Part shown: in pieces, positions 26,433-35,146 of the stretch | Position numbering within the stretch: position 1 is the stretch's first letter | Layout of the letters: every line of letters starts with the position of its first letter | NCBI GenBank assembly: GCA_001275005.1 | Contig: JWZX01002559.1 | Location: 1-40,165, forward strand | DNA: 40,165 nt | Source: Chrysochromulina tobinii | Taxonomy: Eukaryota > Haptophyta > Prymnesiales > Chrysochromulinaceae | Reading direction: 5' to 3' | Notes under the pieces: model-generated | Databases searched by the model: none | What the model saw: the letters and a program-made list of their open reading frames with translations, nothing else | What the model was told of the DNA's origin: nothing | Made by a program: the position numbers and the translations under genes

Positions 26433-28445
26433 TCACGGATGATACTTGCCGAGCACCGTTTTCGCGAAGCTCCTAGGTCGCAACTTCTTGCAGCTCCCCT
26501 TGCAGTTGCCCTCCAACATATCAACGGGCAGGTAGTCGGGATGCGCGGGCACGGGGCCCCGGAATGGCGTCACTGGCGGTCGCGTTGGCCAGCCGGTGAA
26601 CTCGATGCCCACCTTGTACTCCGCCCGGATCTCGCGCATGCGCTGCGCCTCCGGGCAGTACAGTTTCATGTGGTTCCAAGTGCGCCAGTTCCAGCGCCAG
26701 CACTTGTGGCAACCCATCGGGATGAAGTGCGGCCAGTCGCACTTAGTCTTGGCCGGCTTGGGGGACGGGTTCCACTTGCGCGGCTTCCCGCGCTCCTTGG
26801 CGCCTGGATCGTACTCGGGTCCCGTGTAGTAGTTGGCTGTGCACCCCTCGGGCCTCGCCGGGTCATCGCCAGGCAGCACGTCCATTTGAAGGTCGTACTC
26901 GACCGCGAATTGGATCGCGTCGAATCGCGAAGGCTTGTGCACGCGGATGCCGGCGTCGGCGCACCGCTTCTCGAGATACTTCCACATAGTGCCCAGTTGC
27001 TGGTCCTCGAGCTTGCCTGCGGCGGGTGTGATGCACTGAGGCGTGCGGCACATTTGAATGGCCTTCGCACGGTTGCGCAGCGAGAAGCCTCCACACCCGA
27101 CGCTCCACTGTGAGTCGTGATCCGAGGTCATCCACCAAGGGCCGGCCATCGGCGCCCCGACATAGTCGTACTGCACGTACTCGCCGATCTTATGCGACGA
27201 GGCGGCGCACATGATCGAGTCCGGCTGAAAGACGAGCGCCACCTCTCCGTTGACCGCCTCCCAAAAGCTGTCGATGAGCATCATCGAGGAGAGCCGTTGC
27301 CAGTCTTCCATGTAGTCGGAGCCCAGGTCGGTGAAGCTGATCTGGCCGCGCGCCGACAAGTCGCCGAAGAGCTCCTTCAGCTTCGGACCGTTGCTCGGAC
27401 CGTGAAACAGCTGTATGGGCCAGCCCGTGTGATTGTGCACATTGTGCACAACGTAATGTTGCAGCTTTGGGCGCCACGAGGTATCCACCATGATCGCCAC
27501 GTGCGGGCGCACGGGCTCGGGGGCCTTCGGCAGCACAAGCGTCTCGAGAAAGTGGATGTCTTCGTCGCACAACAGTGGCTGACCCATGAGCGAGCAGTGG
27601 CGTTTGAAACGCGTGTACGGCTGATAATGCGCACAGCCTTCGACGATCACGGCCAGCGTCTTAATCTTGCCTTTGCACGGGTCGTCCTTGAAGTTCTCGG
27701 TGTTCACCGGCAGGCAGCAGTGCGAATTGCCCACGCATGCATTCTCGACGATGCGCGCAGACTTGAGTGAGTGGCACTCAGGGTTGACTGCCACGGAGCC
27801 GTTGGGGCTCACAAGGGGCATGCCAAAGGACGCGAAGCTCACCCGCGTCACGACGGTGCCGGCGCCACACTCGATGGCAAGCGAGCCGCCCTGAGGGATG
27901 ATGTGCGTCTGCGCGCCTGTGGTCGAGTAGTCAGTGATGGAAATGGTCTTCGTCAACGTTATCGAGGCGCGGCGCTCACGGCGCCGACGCTTTTCTTCCC
28001 TGCGCCACGCGCGCCCACCACCTCGTCGAGCCGGCTCCGCCTCGATCATTGTGAGTCTGCGCTTAAATGGGGCGCTTCCTATCGAAGACGACTTGAGTGC
28101 TGCATCGGCGCTCAGTCGCCGATCAGTGCCGCTGAGTGGCTCCAAATTCGTATCACCGGGCGTCAACACTGTGCCTGATGCTGAGACGCTGGATGGTGTT
28201 GGGCTCAGCGGCGGCGCATGGCGCAACCGTGGCGCGACATGGGAGCTGACGACAAAGCCCACGGCAATTGCAGGTATGATGCACAGAAGCACGATGGTAC
28301 CGCCCCAGATGACGGAGGTTGGAGACTGCTTCCATGCGGCTGCCTCTGGAGCCTTCATCAACAGCTCGTCGCCGTCGTCATTGTTATCGTCATCGTTGAG
28401 ATCTCGGCATCGATCCCGCGGCGCAAAAGGACCTGTCCCATCCAT
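26433..28445 (-). CDS. Type II membrane protein: SUEL-type lectin domain plus DUF5672
   Basis: 670 residues. An acidic cytosolic tail precedes one membrane segment (about 44-68, SVIWGGTIVLLCIIPAIAVGFVV), then a basic stem. Residues 188-271 match the galactose/rhamnose-binding lectin (SUEL) fold: CGAGTVVTRVSFASFGMP, then C..., VENACVGNSHCCLPV, FKDDPCKGKIKTLAVIVEGC. Residues about 312-470 match DUF5672, a putative GT-A-like glycosyltransferase domain: VAIMVDTSW, LVFQPDSIMC (acidic metal-motif position), YDYVGAPM and VGCGGFSLRN. The C-terminal 200 residues are Cys/Trp-rich (GCHKCWRWNWRTWNHMK). Topology suggests a Golgi glycosyltransferase with its own glycan-binding module. Sugar specificity unknown. 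Confidence 0.8.
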   Translation of the reverse strand: MDGTGPFAPRDRCRDLNDDDNNDDGDELLMKAPEAAAWKQSPTSVIWGGTIVLLCIIPAIAVGFVVSSHVAPRLRHAPPLSPTPSSVSASGTVLTPGDTNLEPLSGTDRRLSADAALKSSSIGSAPFKRRLTMIEAEPARRGGGRAWRREEKRRRRERRASITLTKTISITDYSTTGAQTHIIPQGGSLAIECGAGTVVTRVSFASFGMPLVSPNGSVAVNPECHSLKSARIVENACVGNSHCCLPVNTENFKDDPCKGKIKTLAVIVEGCAHYQPYTRFKRHCSLMGQPLLCDEDIHFLETLVLPKAPEPVRPHVAIMVDTSWRPKLQHYVVHNVHNHTGWPIQLFHGPSNGPKLKELFGDLSARGQISFTDLGSDYMEDWQRLSSMMLIDSFWEAVNGEVALVFQPDSIMCAASSHKIGEYVQYDYVGAPMAGPWWMTSDHDSQWSVGCGGFSLRNRAKAIQMCRTPQCITPAAGKLEDQQLGTMWKYLEKRCADAGIRVHKPSRFDAIQFAVEYDLQMDVLPGDDPARPEGCTANYYTGPEYDPGAKERGKPRKWNPSPKPAKTKCDWPHFIPMGCHKCWRWNWRTWNHMKLYCPEAQRMREIRAEYKVGIEFTGWPTRPPVTPFRGPVPAHPDYLPVDMLEGNCKGSCKKLRPRSFAKTVLGKYHP

Positions 28446-28483
28446 CTCGCGATCCGCGTCAAGTTTGCTCCCTTCATTCGGAA

Positions 28484-28576
28484 TTCACAGCCATTGTTTA
28501 TAACTCGACCAAGACACCGGACCGGCGTACATACGTGTGCGGTTACAACTAGCTCGGGGACCCCTGGACCACAGCC
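28484..28576 (-). repeat. Dispersed repeat, copy B
   Basis: Reverse-complement partner of 2298-2402. It lies about 40 bp upstream of the lectin-DUF5672 ATG, but in opposite orientation relative to its gene compared with copy A. That argues for a mobile or duplicated element over a fixed promoter module. Confidence 0.8.
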
Positions 28577-28592
28577 AATATCCCCTTCTTTC

Positions 28593-28744
28593 GAGTGAGT
28601 GAGTGAGTTATTGAGACACAGACACACCGTGGAACAATACGGGGTACAGGTCGAGATACCCACTGAGGCTCCTAGGGTATCCCATAGCACTCACTCACTC
28701 ACTCACTCACTCACTCACTCACTCACTCACTCACTCACTCACTC
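28593..28744. repeat. (GAGT)4 ... (CACT)14 complementary tetranucleotide arrays
   Basis: A gagtgagtgagtgag run at 28593-28608 is the reverse complement of the 57-bp cactcactcac... array at 28688-28744, separated by about 80 bp. The transcript or single strand could fold into a stem. Confidence 0.9.
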
Positions 28745-29221
28745 CCTTCTTTCCGAAAAATTGATGTTCTCAACACGACGCGCGCGCACATCCGACCTGG
28801 GGCCCCTGAGTGGACACATTTTATAGAAACCTCTGCGCCCCCTCCCGCGGAAACGCGGAATAAAGAGGACACGCGCGGGGTTCGTGTACCCGGTACGCCA
28901 ATCACTAAAAAAGCGAAATTTTAATTTTGCTCATGAGTTTGTCAGCAGAAAGTCTGAAATTTGTCCTCTCGACCACACGCCCACGACCGCGCGCGCGCCG
29001 CGGCTGGACAGCTCCGTACCCAGCCTCGCCCTCTGTGGCAGCTTAGGAGCGTAGCGCGCGCGCGCGCGCTTGCTCGTGGCATGCCTGAGCCTGTAGCCTG
29101 TCGCGCTGTCGGTCGCGGACCCGGGGTAATTGTGACTCGACTGACTGACTGATTGACGGCGTAGCACGCAGCGGCACCCCCACCGCCTTGCACAAACAGA
29201 AACACAACCATCGTGCGCAGA

Positions 29222-30490
29222 TCACTCCTCGCACTGGCAGGCACCACCATAGTAGGACGAGCTGGCATAGACGCACTTGCGCGGCACGAGCCGGCCATCG
29301 ATGTCGTCGAGCACACGATTGATCGCGAGGCAGACGGTTTCGGAGGGCATCGTCTGGCCTTGCTCCAGGTTGGTCGCCACCGCCATGCCAACCTTATCGG
29401 AGGGAAAGTAGGCGATGATCGAGGTGAAGCCGTAGGTATCGCCGAGGTGGCCGTACGAAGTGGCGCGCGTGCCGTTGGTCCACCGTTTGTCGAAGTTGAA
29501 GAGCGCGAGGCCATACGAGCCGTTGAGCGAGGCGTTTACCATCTGCTGCACCGCAGACGCGGGGATCACTTCCTCGTCGGGGCCGTACAGCGCAAAGGTC
29601 CAATCGGCGGCCGCCTGCGCGTCCATGATGACGTTGCCCGCGGTCCAGCCGGCAAGGCAGTTTATAGAGGAGACGTCAAAGGGCTGCTTCCCCTCGGAAG
29701 TCGCGTAGCTCTGCCGGTCGTAGCCATGCACCGGCGCGGTGACGTTGCCGCACAAGTCGGTGAGCGACGCGAAATGCACGCGCTCCCGCAGTGGCAGTGG
29801 CAGGATCTCGCCCTGGTCGTATGCATCCCACGAGGATGCGCCCGTCTTCTCGGCAAGCACCAGCCCGAGCAGGATGAAGTTCACGCTGCAATAGTTCGTA
29901 CTCGAATGGTGGGAGCCGCCCGACGGAACCGGACCACCCGGCTGGAACATGAGGGGAGCGTGCACGTAATCCAGGATATCTAACGGTGAGAATCCCGTCG
30001 AGGCATGCGTGTACTGCAAGTGACGGTAAGCGTCGGTATCGTAGTCCGGCACGCCCGATACCATGTGCAGCAACTGCCTAATGGTCACTTTCTTGGGGTC
30101 GTACTGGTGCTCGGGCGGGATCGACCACTTGTCGGCGGAGAAGAGGCCGGACATGTCATAAGGGTACTTGGCACTCTTGAGCATTGCGTCCACAAACGTG
30201 TGAGCGACACTATCGAGCGACAACTCACCAGAGGCAACGCGCTTCATGATGGCCGCGCCTGTCATCGTCTTCGTCACGCTTCCCCACGCATACCGGTCGC
30301 TCGTCTGTGCGGCAACAGGGTAAGTGCCCTCAGACACTAACCCACCCGCGGCAGAATACTTGACGTCGTTGGGCATCCGGATACCAAGGCTGACCGAGCA
30401 GTTGTACTTTTTAGCCACCGTATCAACGATGGCCTGCAGGTCGCTTTGCAGGCTCGCCGCCGAGAGCAGCGCGGTCATCATGTATCCCAT
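29222..30490 (-). CDS. Beta-lactamase-like serine hydrolase (PF00144 type), secreted
   Basis: 422 residues from the ATG at 30490, chosen because it gives a short signal-peptide-like start (MGYMMTALLSAASLQS); the frame is open to 30625. The SxxK motif is SVTK (71-74) in WGSVTKTMTGAA, with nucleophile Ser71. The second motif, usually YxN (YSN), reads YCSVN (200-204), so the third position is Ser instead of Asn. The third motif, HxG, is HLG (348-350) in YGHLGDTYGF. Layout and QLLHMVSGVPDYD match class C beta-lactamase/LACTB/esterase relatives. In eukaryotes these are usually esterases or peptidases; resistance is not implied. Several NxS/T sites suit secretion. Substrate unknown. Confidence 0.8.
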   Translation of the reverse strand: MGYMMTALLSAASLQSDLQAIVDTVAKKYNCSVSLGIRMPNDVKYSAAGGLVSEGTYPVAAQTSDRYAWGSVTKTMTGAAIMKRVASGELSLDSVAHTFVDAMLKSAKYPYDMSGLFSADKWSIPPEHQYDPKKVTIRQLLHMVSGVPDYDTDAYRHLQYTHASTGFSPLDILDYVHAPLMFQPGGPVPSGGSHHSSTNYCSVNFILLGLVLAEKTGASSWDAYDQGEILPLPLRERVHFASLTDLCGNVTAPVHGYDRQSYATSEGKQPFDVSSINCLAGWTAGNVIMDAQAAADWTFALYGPDEEVIPASAVQQMVNASLNGSYGLALFNFDKRWTNGTRATSYGHLGDTYGFTSIIAYFPSDKVGMAVATNLEQGQTMPSETVCLAINRVLDDIDGRLVPRKCVYASSSYYGGACQCEE

Positions 30491-31158
30491 GAAGAGCGCG
30501 CGGAGGGGTGTGATTTTAAGAGAGCGTGTGTCGGAAAGTCCGACGGCCGCGCGCGGACCTTTCCAGAGAAGTTTTTTTCGAACTTTTATTTCCGACAGTC
30601 CAGCATGAGCCCCCCCCCCACACATAAACGACTACATGTACACCGCTCCACTATGTTGAAGCTTGAAACACCATAGCCGCATAGGGTAACTATCTGAGTG
30701 TTGAAACCCTCCCCCGGTCAAAATCTCGCGCACCACTCTTGGCACCCAAAGGGTTGGCACCAGACTGTAATGTTGAAACATCCTATAGGGTAACTATCGT
30801 ACCGGTGCATGTACCTTTGAGATGTGTTGAAACCCTCCCCCAAGGTCGAAGTCTCGCGCAGCCGCCCGCGCCGCGCGCGGGTCCGAGCGTGCGGGGCCGG
30901 GGGGCCGGGGCGCGGGGGCGGGGCCGCGCTCACGGGCGCCGGTGCGGTGCCGCAACCCTGTTACACCTCTTATACACCTCTCGCTCTCCGAGACCATGAG
31001 CGCCCTCTCCTCCACTTACCACCTTCGACGTCGTGTGCCCTAGCCCCTACTTGATTTCTAGAACGGAACACACATGCATACAACGCGTGAGTTCCAAGTT
31101 TTACCGCGTACTAACCTCACCCGCTCACCGTAGTCCGCACGTCAGCGCGTGAGGTGCC
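30491..31158. other. Intergenic region with ~90-bp direct repeats
   Basis: Contains a C-run (about 30610-30619), two diverged direct repeats (30661-30732 and 30772-30860), and a GC-rich block (30860-30960). No coding gene seen. Confidence 0.6.
30661..30860 (+). repeat. Two diverged direct repeats
   Basis: Copy 1 (30661-30732) and copy 2 (30772-30860) share, in order: ttgaaaca, atagggtaactatc, gttgaaaccctccccc and tctcgcgca. Copy 2 carries an extra ~20 bp in the middle. Conserved blocks with looser spacers resemble a regulatory array or a small duplicated element. Confidence 0.75.
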
Positions 31159-32208
31159 TCAGCGCTCAGGTCGGTTGCGGTTGAGACCGTCTGTGATGAG
31201 ACCGTCGCGAATCCAGCGCTCGCGCAAGGCGACCTCACCGAGCCAATCATGGAACTCGTGCTTCGGGTCGAGGTAGCGCTCCCTCTCGGCCCACTTGGGA
31301 CACTCCCAATAGTGCCTGCTACAGCGCGCCTGTGGATCGCTCGGTCGACTGAAGCCGTACACGGTGACATTGTCGCACACACTCAGCCCGAGGGCGATGG
31401 CAAGGAGCCCCGTCGAAGGGACCTGTTGTTTTGTCGACTTCCGCCGCCCTTGCTTGACGAGAGACCACAATTCAGAGTAGAAGCGCGGGTTGATGGCTGC
31501 GGTGCGCTCGGCGTACACGCCGCCATAGGCCTGGTGCTGGCACGCCCCTATCCACCTGTTGTGGCAGATGACGAGATTGAGCTCTGGCACGTCGAGGGCT
31601 GCCATGAAGAAGGGCTTTTCGGAGTTGTGCACTCGCCATGTAGTGCGTGCACCCACATCAGCCTCGTGCTTCCGCGTTGGCGCTGCGTTCACGCGGAAGA
31701 TCGCATCGGCGGCATCGATGGCACGGCCTAAGCGGCTGCCTCGAAGGCGCCCCGCGCTCCCGACGACAGCGCACGTGCGGAATCGGCACACGAGCGGCTG
31801 CGTGGCGTTGCGCAAGTACCGTTTCACTGTAGCAATGTTCTGACGCTCGGGCTTGCCACTCATCCGAAGGCCGAATGGAGCGTGCTCCTCAATGAGGCGC
31901 CGAGGCCGCTCCGCAGCTGCAAATGGCGGTGCACTCAGTTGAGAACGATCCGGCGAGATTGAGCCGTCGCACCGTGGCTGCGGCAGCGTGCCGTCTGCAG
32001 TCAGACCGGCTCGCACACGTGGCTTCACTTGCAGCGCTGCCCGGTTTGCTGCTGCATCGCGACATGCCGTGCACGAGGAATCTTTCGACGATATCTTTGC
32101 CACGGTCTGGATCAACTCTAGCGCATGCATGTCGAGTGGATGGATGCTGTAAAATGGTTGGAGATTCGGCGCGGCCTTCAGAGCCTGCTGCTGCGACACG
32201 GCCGACAT
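31159..32208 (-). CDS. Sialyltransferase-like glycosyltransferase (GT29)
   Basis: 349 residues from the ATG at 32208. All four GT29 sialylmotifs are visible: L motif at about 144-190 (RTCAVVGSAGRLRGS...FRVNAAPT...DVGARTT), S motif at 264-286 (PSTGLLAIALGLSVCDNVTVYGF), motif III HYWE (299-302) and VS motif HEFHDWLGE (317-325). C146 and C278 are placed to form the family's L-S disulfide. These enzymes transfer sialic acid (or Kdn/Kdo-like sugars) from a CMP-sugar to glycans in the Golgi. The expected N-terminal membrane anchor is absent, so a 5' exon may lie between 32209 and about 32580, near a TATA-like element. Family confident; donor sugar unknown. Confidence 0.88.
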   Translation of the reverse strand: MSAVSQQQALKAAPNLQPFYSIHPLDMHALELIQTVAKISSKDSSCTACRDAAANRAALQVKPRVRAGLTADGTLPQPRCDGSISPDRSQLSAPPFAAAERPRRLIEEHAPFGLRMSGKPERQNIATVKRYLRNATQPLVCRFRTCAVVGSAGRLRGSRLGRAIDAADAIFRVNAAPTRKHEADVGARTTWRVHNSEKPFFMAALDVPELNLVICHNRWIGACQHQAYGGVYAERTAAINPRFYSELWSLVKQGRRKSTKQQVPSTGLLAIALGLSVCDNVTVYGFSRPSDPQARCSRHYWECPKWAERERYLDPKHEFHDWLGEVALRERWIRDGLITDGLNRNRPER

Positions 32209-32749
32209 CGCGTGCGCGGTTTCGGAGTGACGAAACTAAACTTTGTTCCTGGAATCAAATGCAGTCCGACCCAGAAACGCACACGCACAACCACGCCATC
32301 CGAAGACCCACAGCGCCCGTTAGATTTTTTTAGAACGCATGTGCTCAATTGAAAACAATCTTGTGGCTCGTGCTCACAGAGACACCGAAGACGCACACCG
32401 AGGCGCTGGCGCGCTGCAAGTCAAGTCGCTTCTCAAGTCGCTGCACGCACGCGGGAGCCGTGGTGAACGGCGCAACGGGTCCCGGCGTCTGAGAAGTAGG
32501 GGTGCTGCTGCCGCTGTGTCGAGTGTGTGTTCCATCTTCCAATAAGCAATAACACAACCGTCGCGCAACGCGCATATATAAAACATAGGGGCTCGTTGAA
32601 TTTCTACCGTTGCAGCTGTACATTCTAAATAGTTTCGCCCCGGCCGCCGGGAAACTGGGAGTTAACCGGGAGTGCCCCAATTGGAGTGCCCCATGCCAGT
32701 TGCCACTGCCAGCGCTCTCTCTGCCGACCGGAAGTCTTCATAGGAAGTC
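32209..32749. other. Intergenic region with TATA-like element
   Basis: Between the GT29 start and the STPG stop, both minus strand. It holds catatataaaac at 32573-32584 and a tcaagtcgcttctcaagtcgct duplication near 32420-32442. It might contain a missed 5' exon of the GT29 gene; no clear one found. Confidence 0.45.
32573..32584. promoter_or_regulatory. TATA-box-like element
   Basis: The sequence catatataaaac matches a TATA box on the plus strand and contains tatata on the minus strand. The only plausible target is the GT29 gene, 365 bp away on the minus strand, perhaps through a 5' untranslated or missed first exon. Confidence 0.3.
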
Positions 32750-33961
32750 TCAGAGGCTGCCTCCGCCGTACATGCGCTGCTTTGCAGATCCAGCTGGATC
32801 GGTGTGCCGCACGGACGACGAGCCGAAACCGGGCGAGCGCGGGTTGACCTTGGCCGCCACGCTCTCCTTGATGGATCCTTCCTTAGGAGTGTACGTTCCA
32901 GGTGCCAAGTGAGGCTCGAGCGTCTTCAGCCTCGGATTCATGTGGCAGCATGGGTCCATTCCCAGTCGATCCTTGCTGAGCGAAACGGCTTGCCGAGGGG
33001 ACGGCTGGCGTGTGCCATGGCGCGGGGACACGCCGGTCCGGATGGGCTCGTCGCGCCGCCGAGCGCCCTCGACGGGTGCGAAGACGCTCGAGCCATAGCG
33101 CGAGATGGAATGCGTGGGCGTCACCATGGTCTTCGCGCCCACCTTGTTGGGCGTGTCGTGGCACTCGTACTCGCCGACGCCGGGCGTCTCACTCTTACGC
33201 ACGTACGACGAGGCGGAGGGCGAGGTCGATCGGAAGGCCGCAGTGCGCGTGTCTGGCGTGTTCGAGGGGCGCCTGGCTGCTGCTCTTGCTTCGATCAAAG
33301 CTAATTTAGCCGCTGCTGCTGAAACCAGCGCCGAGCCCTCGCACTCGTGCTGGCCCGTTGGTTTGGGCGGCTGGGCCGGAAGGGCGGCGCGTCGGGGTGC
33401 GGCAGCGCGTCGGGACGAGGTGGCGAGCCGACGAGGGCTCAACGTCCTCGAGGCCACGCCGCCGATGGCGTACATGTGATCGTAGTCGTATGCTACCCGT
33501 TCCGAGTGGCAATCGCCGGTTCGCGCGCGCATGGCGTGTTGCGCATCACGTGCTTGCAAGCTCCCGAATGCTGCGCTGCCGTTTGCCACACGGTGATTGA
33601 ACGATGCGATCGAGCGGGTGCTCATTGGCACGTGTGTGTCGTATGCACCGGGGTCGCCTGTGTCTTTGACAAAGTTGTGCAAGCTGCACTTGGCTGACGT
33701 ATCCAGGAATGCGGCGGACGGATATGGATACTTCTCGAACCCCTTAGATTGGAGGTCGTGGTCGCTCACGGATATCGTCATGTAGTCGGGAGGCACATTG
33801 TACGCCCACGGCGGCGGCGTTTCCTCGGGATCCATAATATGGATGCTTTGGGGCGGCACATGCAGCGGAGCCTGGTTCTCGGCGGCGCACAGCTCACGCA
33901 TCCGGGCGCGCAGAGCCTGAGTGGTGTCCGAACAAGCTGCGTCTGACGAGGCATCCGACAT
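32750..33961 (-). CDS. STPG/ODF3-type axonemal protein
   Basis: 403 residues. STPG (SHIPPO) repeats appear three times: GDPGAYDTH (103-110, followed by SIASFNHRVANGSAAFGS), ETPGVGEYECHDTPNKVG (about 266-284) and LAPGTYTPKEGSIKES with PRSPGFGSS near the C-terminus. The pattern PGxGxY plus SxxFGS is that of sperm-tail PG-rich proteins, which sit inside or along axonemal microtubules. Between repeats the protein is basic, with Arg/Ala-rich stretches. It indicates that the organism makes a flagellum. Which STPG family member it is cannot be told. Confidence 0.7.
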   Translation of the reverse strand: MSDASSDAACSDTTQALRARMRELCAAENQAPLHVPPQSIHIMDPEETPPPWAYNVPPDYMTISVSDHDLQSKGFEKYPYPSAAFLDTSAKCSLHNFVKDTGDPGAYDTHVPMSTRSIASFNHRVANGSAAFGSLQARDAQHAMRARTGDCHSERVAYDYDHMYAIGGVASRTLSPRRLATSSRRAAAPRRAALPAQPPKPTGQHECEGSALVSAAAAKLALIEARAAARRPSNTPDTRTAAFRSTSPSASSYVRKSETPGVGEYECHDTPNKVGAKTMVTPTHSISRYGSSVFAPVEGARRRDEPIRTGVSPRHGTRQPSPRQAVSLSKDRLGMDPCCHMNPRLKTLEPHLAPGTYTPKEGSIKESVAAKVNPRSPGFGSSSVRHTDPAGSAKQRMYGGGSL

Positions 33962-34351
33962 CGTTCAACTCCCAATATTTTTGGAATGCGTGAATAATGC
34001 GTGCATGCATTTTTTCGAGGAGCGCAACAGAAAAGTATGAAGTGAAACGATGCTTCTAGGAATGAGATTGTCAGCAGCTCTATCGAATCGCAGGTTATGT
34101 ACCGGTACACATTCTGCGCATATTCTGAGCGAGAAGATGAGATGACGGTTCCCCATAAGGAACCGGGATGGCGCGTACTATGGGCGCGCGCGCGCGCGCC
34201 TGCCCATGTTAGGAATCACCAAACTTCCGCGGTTCCGGTTCGCCCGTTCGCGTCCCTGCGATCGACTTGACTTGTCTTGAGAATTCCCGAAGCAGAGCTC
34301 CGGCTGACCGCGGAATCTTTGTGGCACGACATTATTCTCAACACCACGATA
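33962..34351. promoter_or_regulatory. Divergent promoter region with palindromes
   Basis: 390 bp between the STPG start (minus) and the small plastid-type protein start (plus). Contains a perfect hairpin ggttcc-ccataa-ggaacc (34147-34164) and a near-palindrome with (GC)n core (34180-34207). Confidence 0.45.
34180..34207. repeat. GC-alternating near-palindrome
   Basis: atgggc, then alternating GC, then a ct mismatch, then gcccat. The arms are complementary except at one two-base step. Alternating purine-pyrimidine of this length can form Z-DNA or a cruciform. Confidence 0.8.
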
Positions 34352-34708
34352 ATGGCTCTCTCCTTCATCACCTCCGCTCTCGCGCTCAACGTGCGCATGA
34401 TGGCCAGCCCCTCGCCGCCGCCAGCCATCGACAATCGCCGCGCGAGCGTCTCGATGGCTGGCGCGACGATGAATGCTGTGCAAGTTTGGGATGTCCACCG
34501 AGTCGAAACCTTCGGCCAGGTTCCTCTCTCCTACGCGCTCGGCCTGGGCAGTGCGCCGGGAAAGATGGCCACGAAACCGGAGGAGGGCGGTTCGGTGGAG
34601 CCGCTCGAGAAGAAGTTTGTCTATGGGCGTGTGAAGGACAGCTCCAAGGGCCCACCTTGCGGCGTCGCACACTGGCAGGGCACGATCGAGGTGGCCATGC
34701 GCAAGTAG
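34352..34708 (+). CDS. Small protein with plastid-type leader, function unknown
   Basis: 118 residues from the ATG at 34352. The start is a short hydrophobic segment (MALSFITSALALNV) followed by an unstructured Ser/Pro/Arg-rich stretch (RMMASPSPPPAIDNRRASVSMAG), the two-part layout of plastid proteins in algae with secondary plastids; ASVSMAG resembles transit-cleavage regions. The mature part (about 75 residues, QVWDVHRVETFGQVPLSYALGLG...EKKFVYGRVKDSSKGPPCGVAHWQGTIEVAMRK) is not recognised. The last codons and stop are duplicated 36 bp downstream. Plastid targeting is inferred from composition alone. Confidence 0.55.
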   Translation: MALSFITSALALNVRMMASPSPPPAIDNRRASVSMAGATMNAVQVWDVHRVETFGQVPLSYALGLGSAPGKMATKPEEGGSVEPLEKKFVYGRVKDSSKGPPCGVAHWQGTIEVAMRK

Positions 34709-34748
34709 AGCATCTATCGATCGTAAGTAGCCATGCGCAAGTAGAGCA
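34694..34748 (+). repeat. Tandem duplication of stop-codon region
   Basis: gccatgcgcaagtagagca occurs at 34694-34712 and 34730-34748. The first copy encodes the final A-M-R-K and stop of the small plastid-type protein; the second is downstream. Confidence 0.9.
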
Positions 34749-35146
34749 ATGCTGCAGGTGCAGCCAGCCGCTACAATGAACGAGAAGCAAACATGAGCGC
34801 GCGTGGAGCATGCGCGAGAGCAGTGCGCAGGTGGATGCATGCATGCGCTCCACGTGTGCGTCAGGTGTTCGGACTGATTTATGAGATGTATCAGACCATC
34901 GTCGTCCGCCGTGCCGCGTACTATGTATCCGTGACAGTAAGTCACACACACACACACACACGCCTTCAACGGCCGCGGGGCAGACGTGAACTCTATACGC
35001 GCGCGCCCGCCCGGCTTTTCCGCGGCTTTGGGCTTAACGCCCGGCGCGCTCGACCGCTTGCGTATTGCGTATACCTTTTGTGAGTAATCGAATCGACCGG
35101 GTGTAGTATTGCGGAGCGCGGGCGTGTCGCGAGATCTTCACCGCCG
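34709..35146. other. Convergent intergenic region
   Basis: Between the plastid-type protein stop and the sulfotransferase stop. It has a (CA)n run at 34943-34961, gcatgcatgc near 34837, and no supported gene. Confidence 0.6.

Larger units (their letters stand above)
28446..29221. other. Intergenic region with repeat copy B and (CACT)n
   Basis: Holds dispersed repeat copy B (28484-28576), a gagt run (28593-28608) and a long (CACT)n array (28688-28744) that is its complement, a (GC)n run near 29057-29070, and an AT-rich stretch at 28900-28935. No coding gene is supported. Confidence 0.6.
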
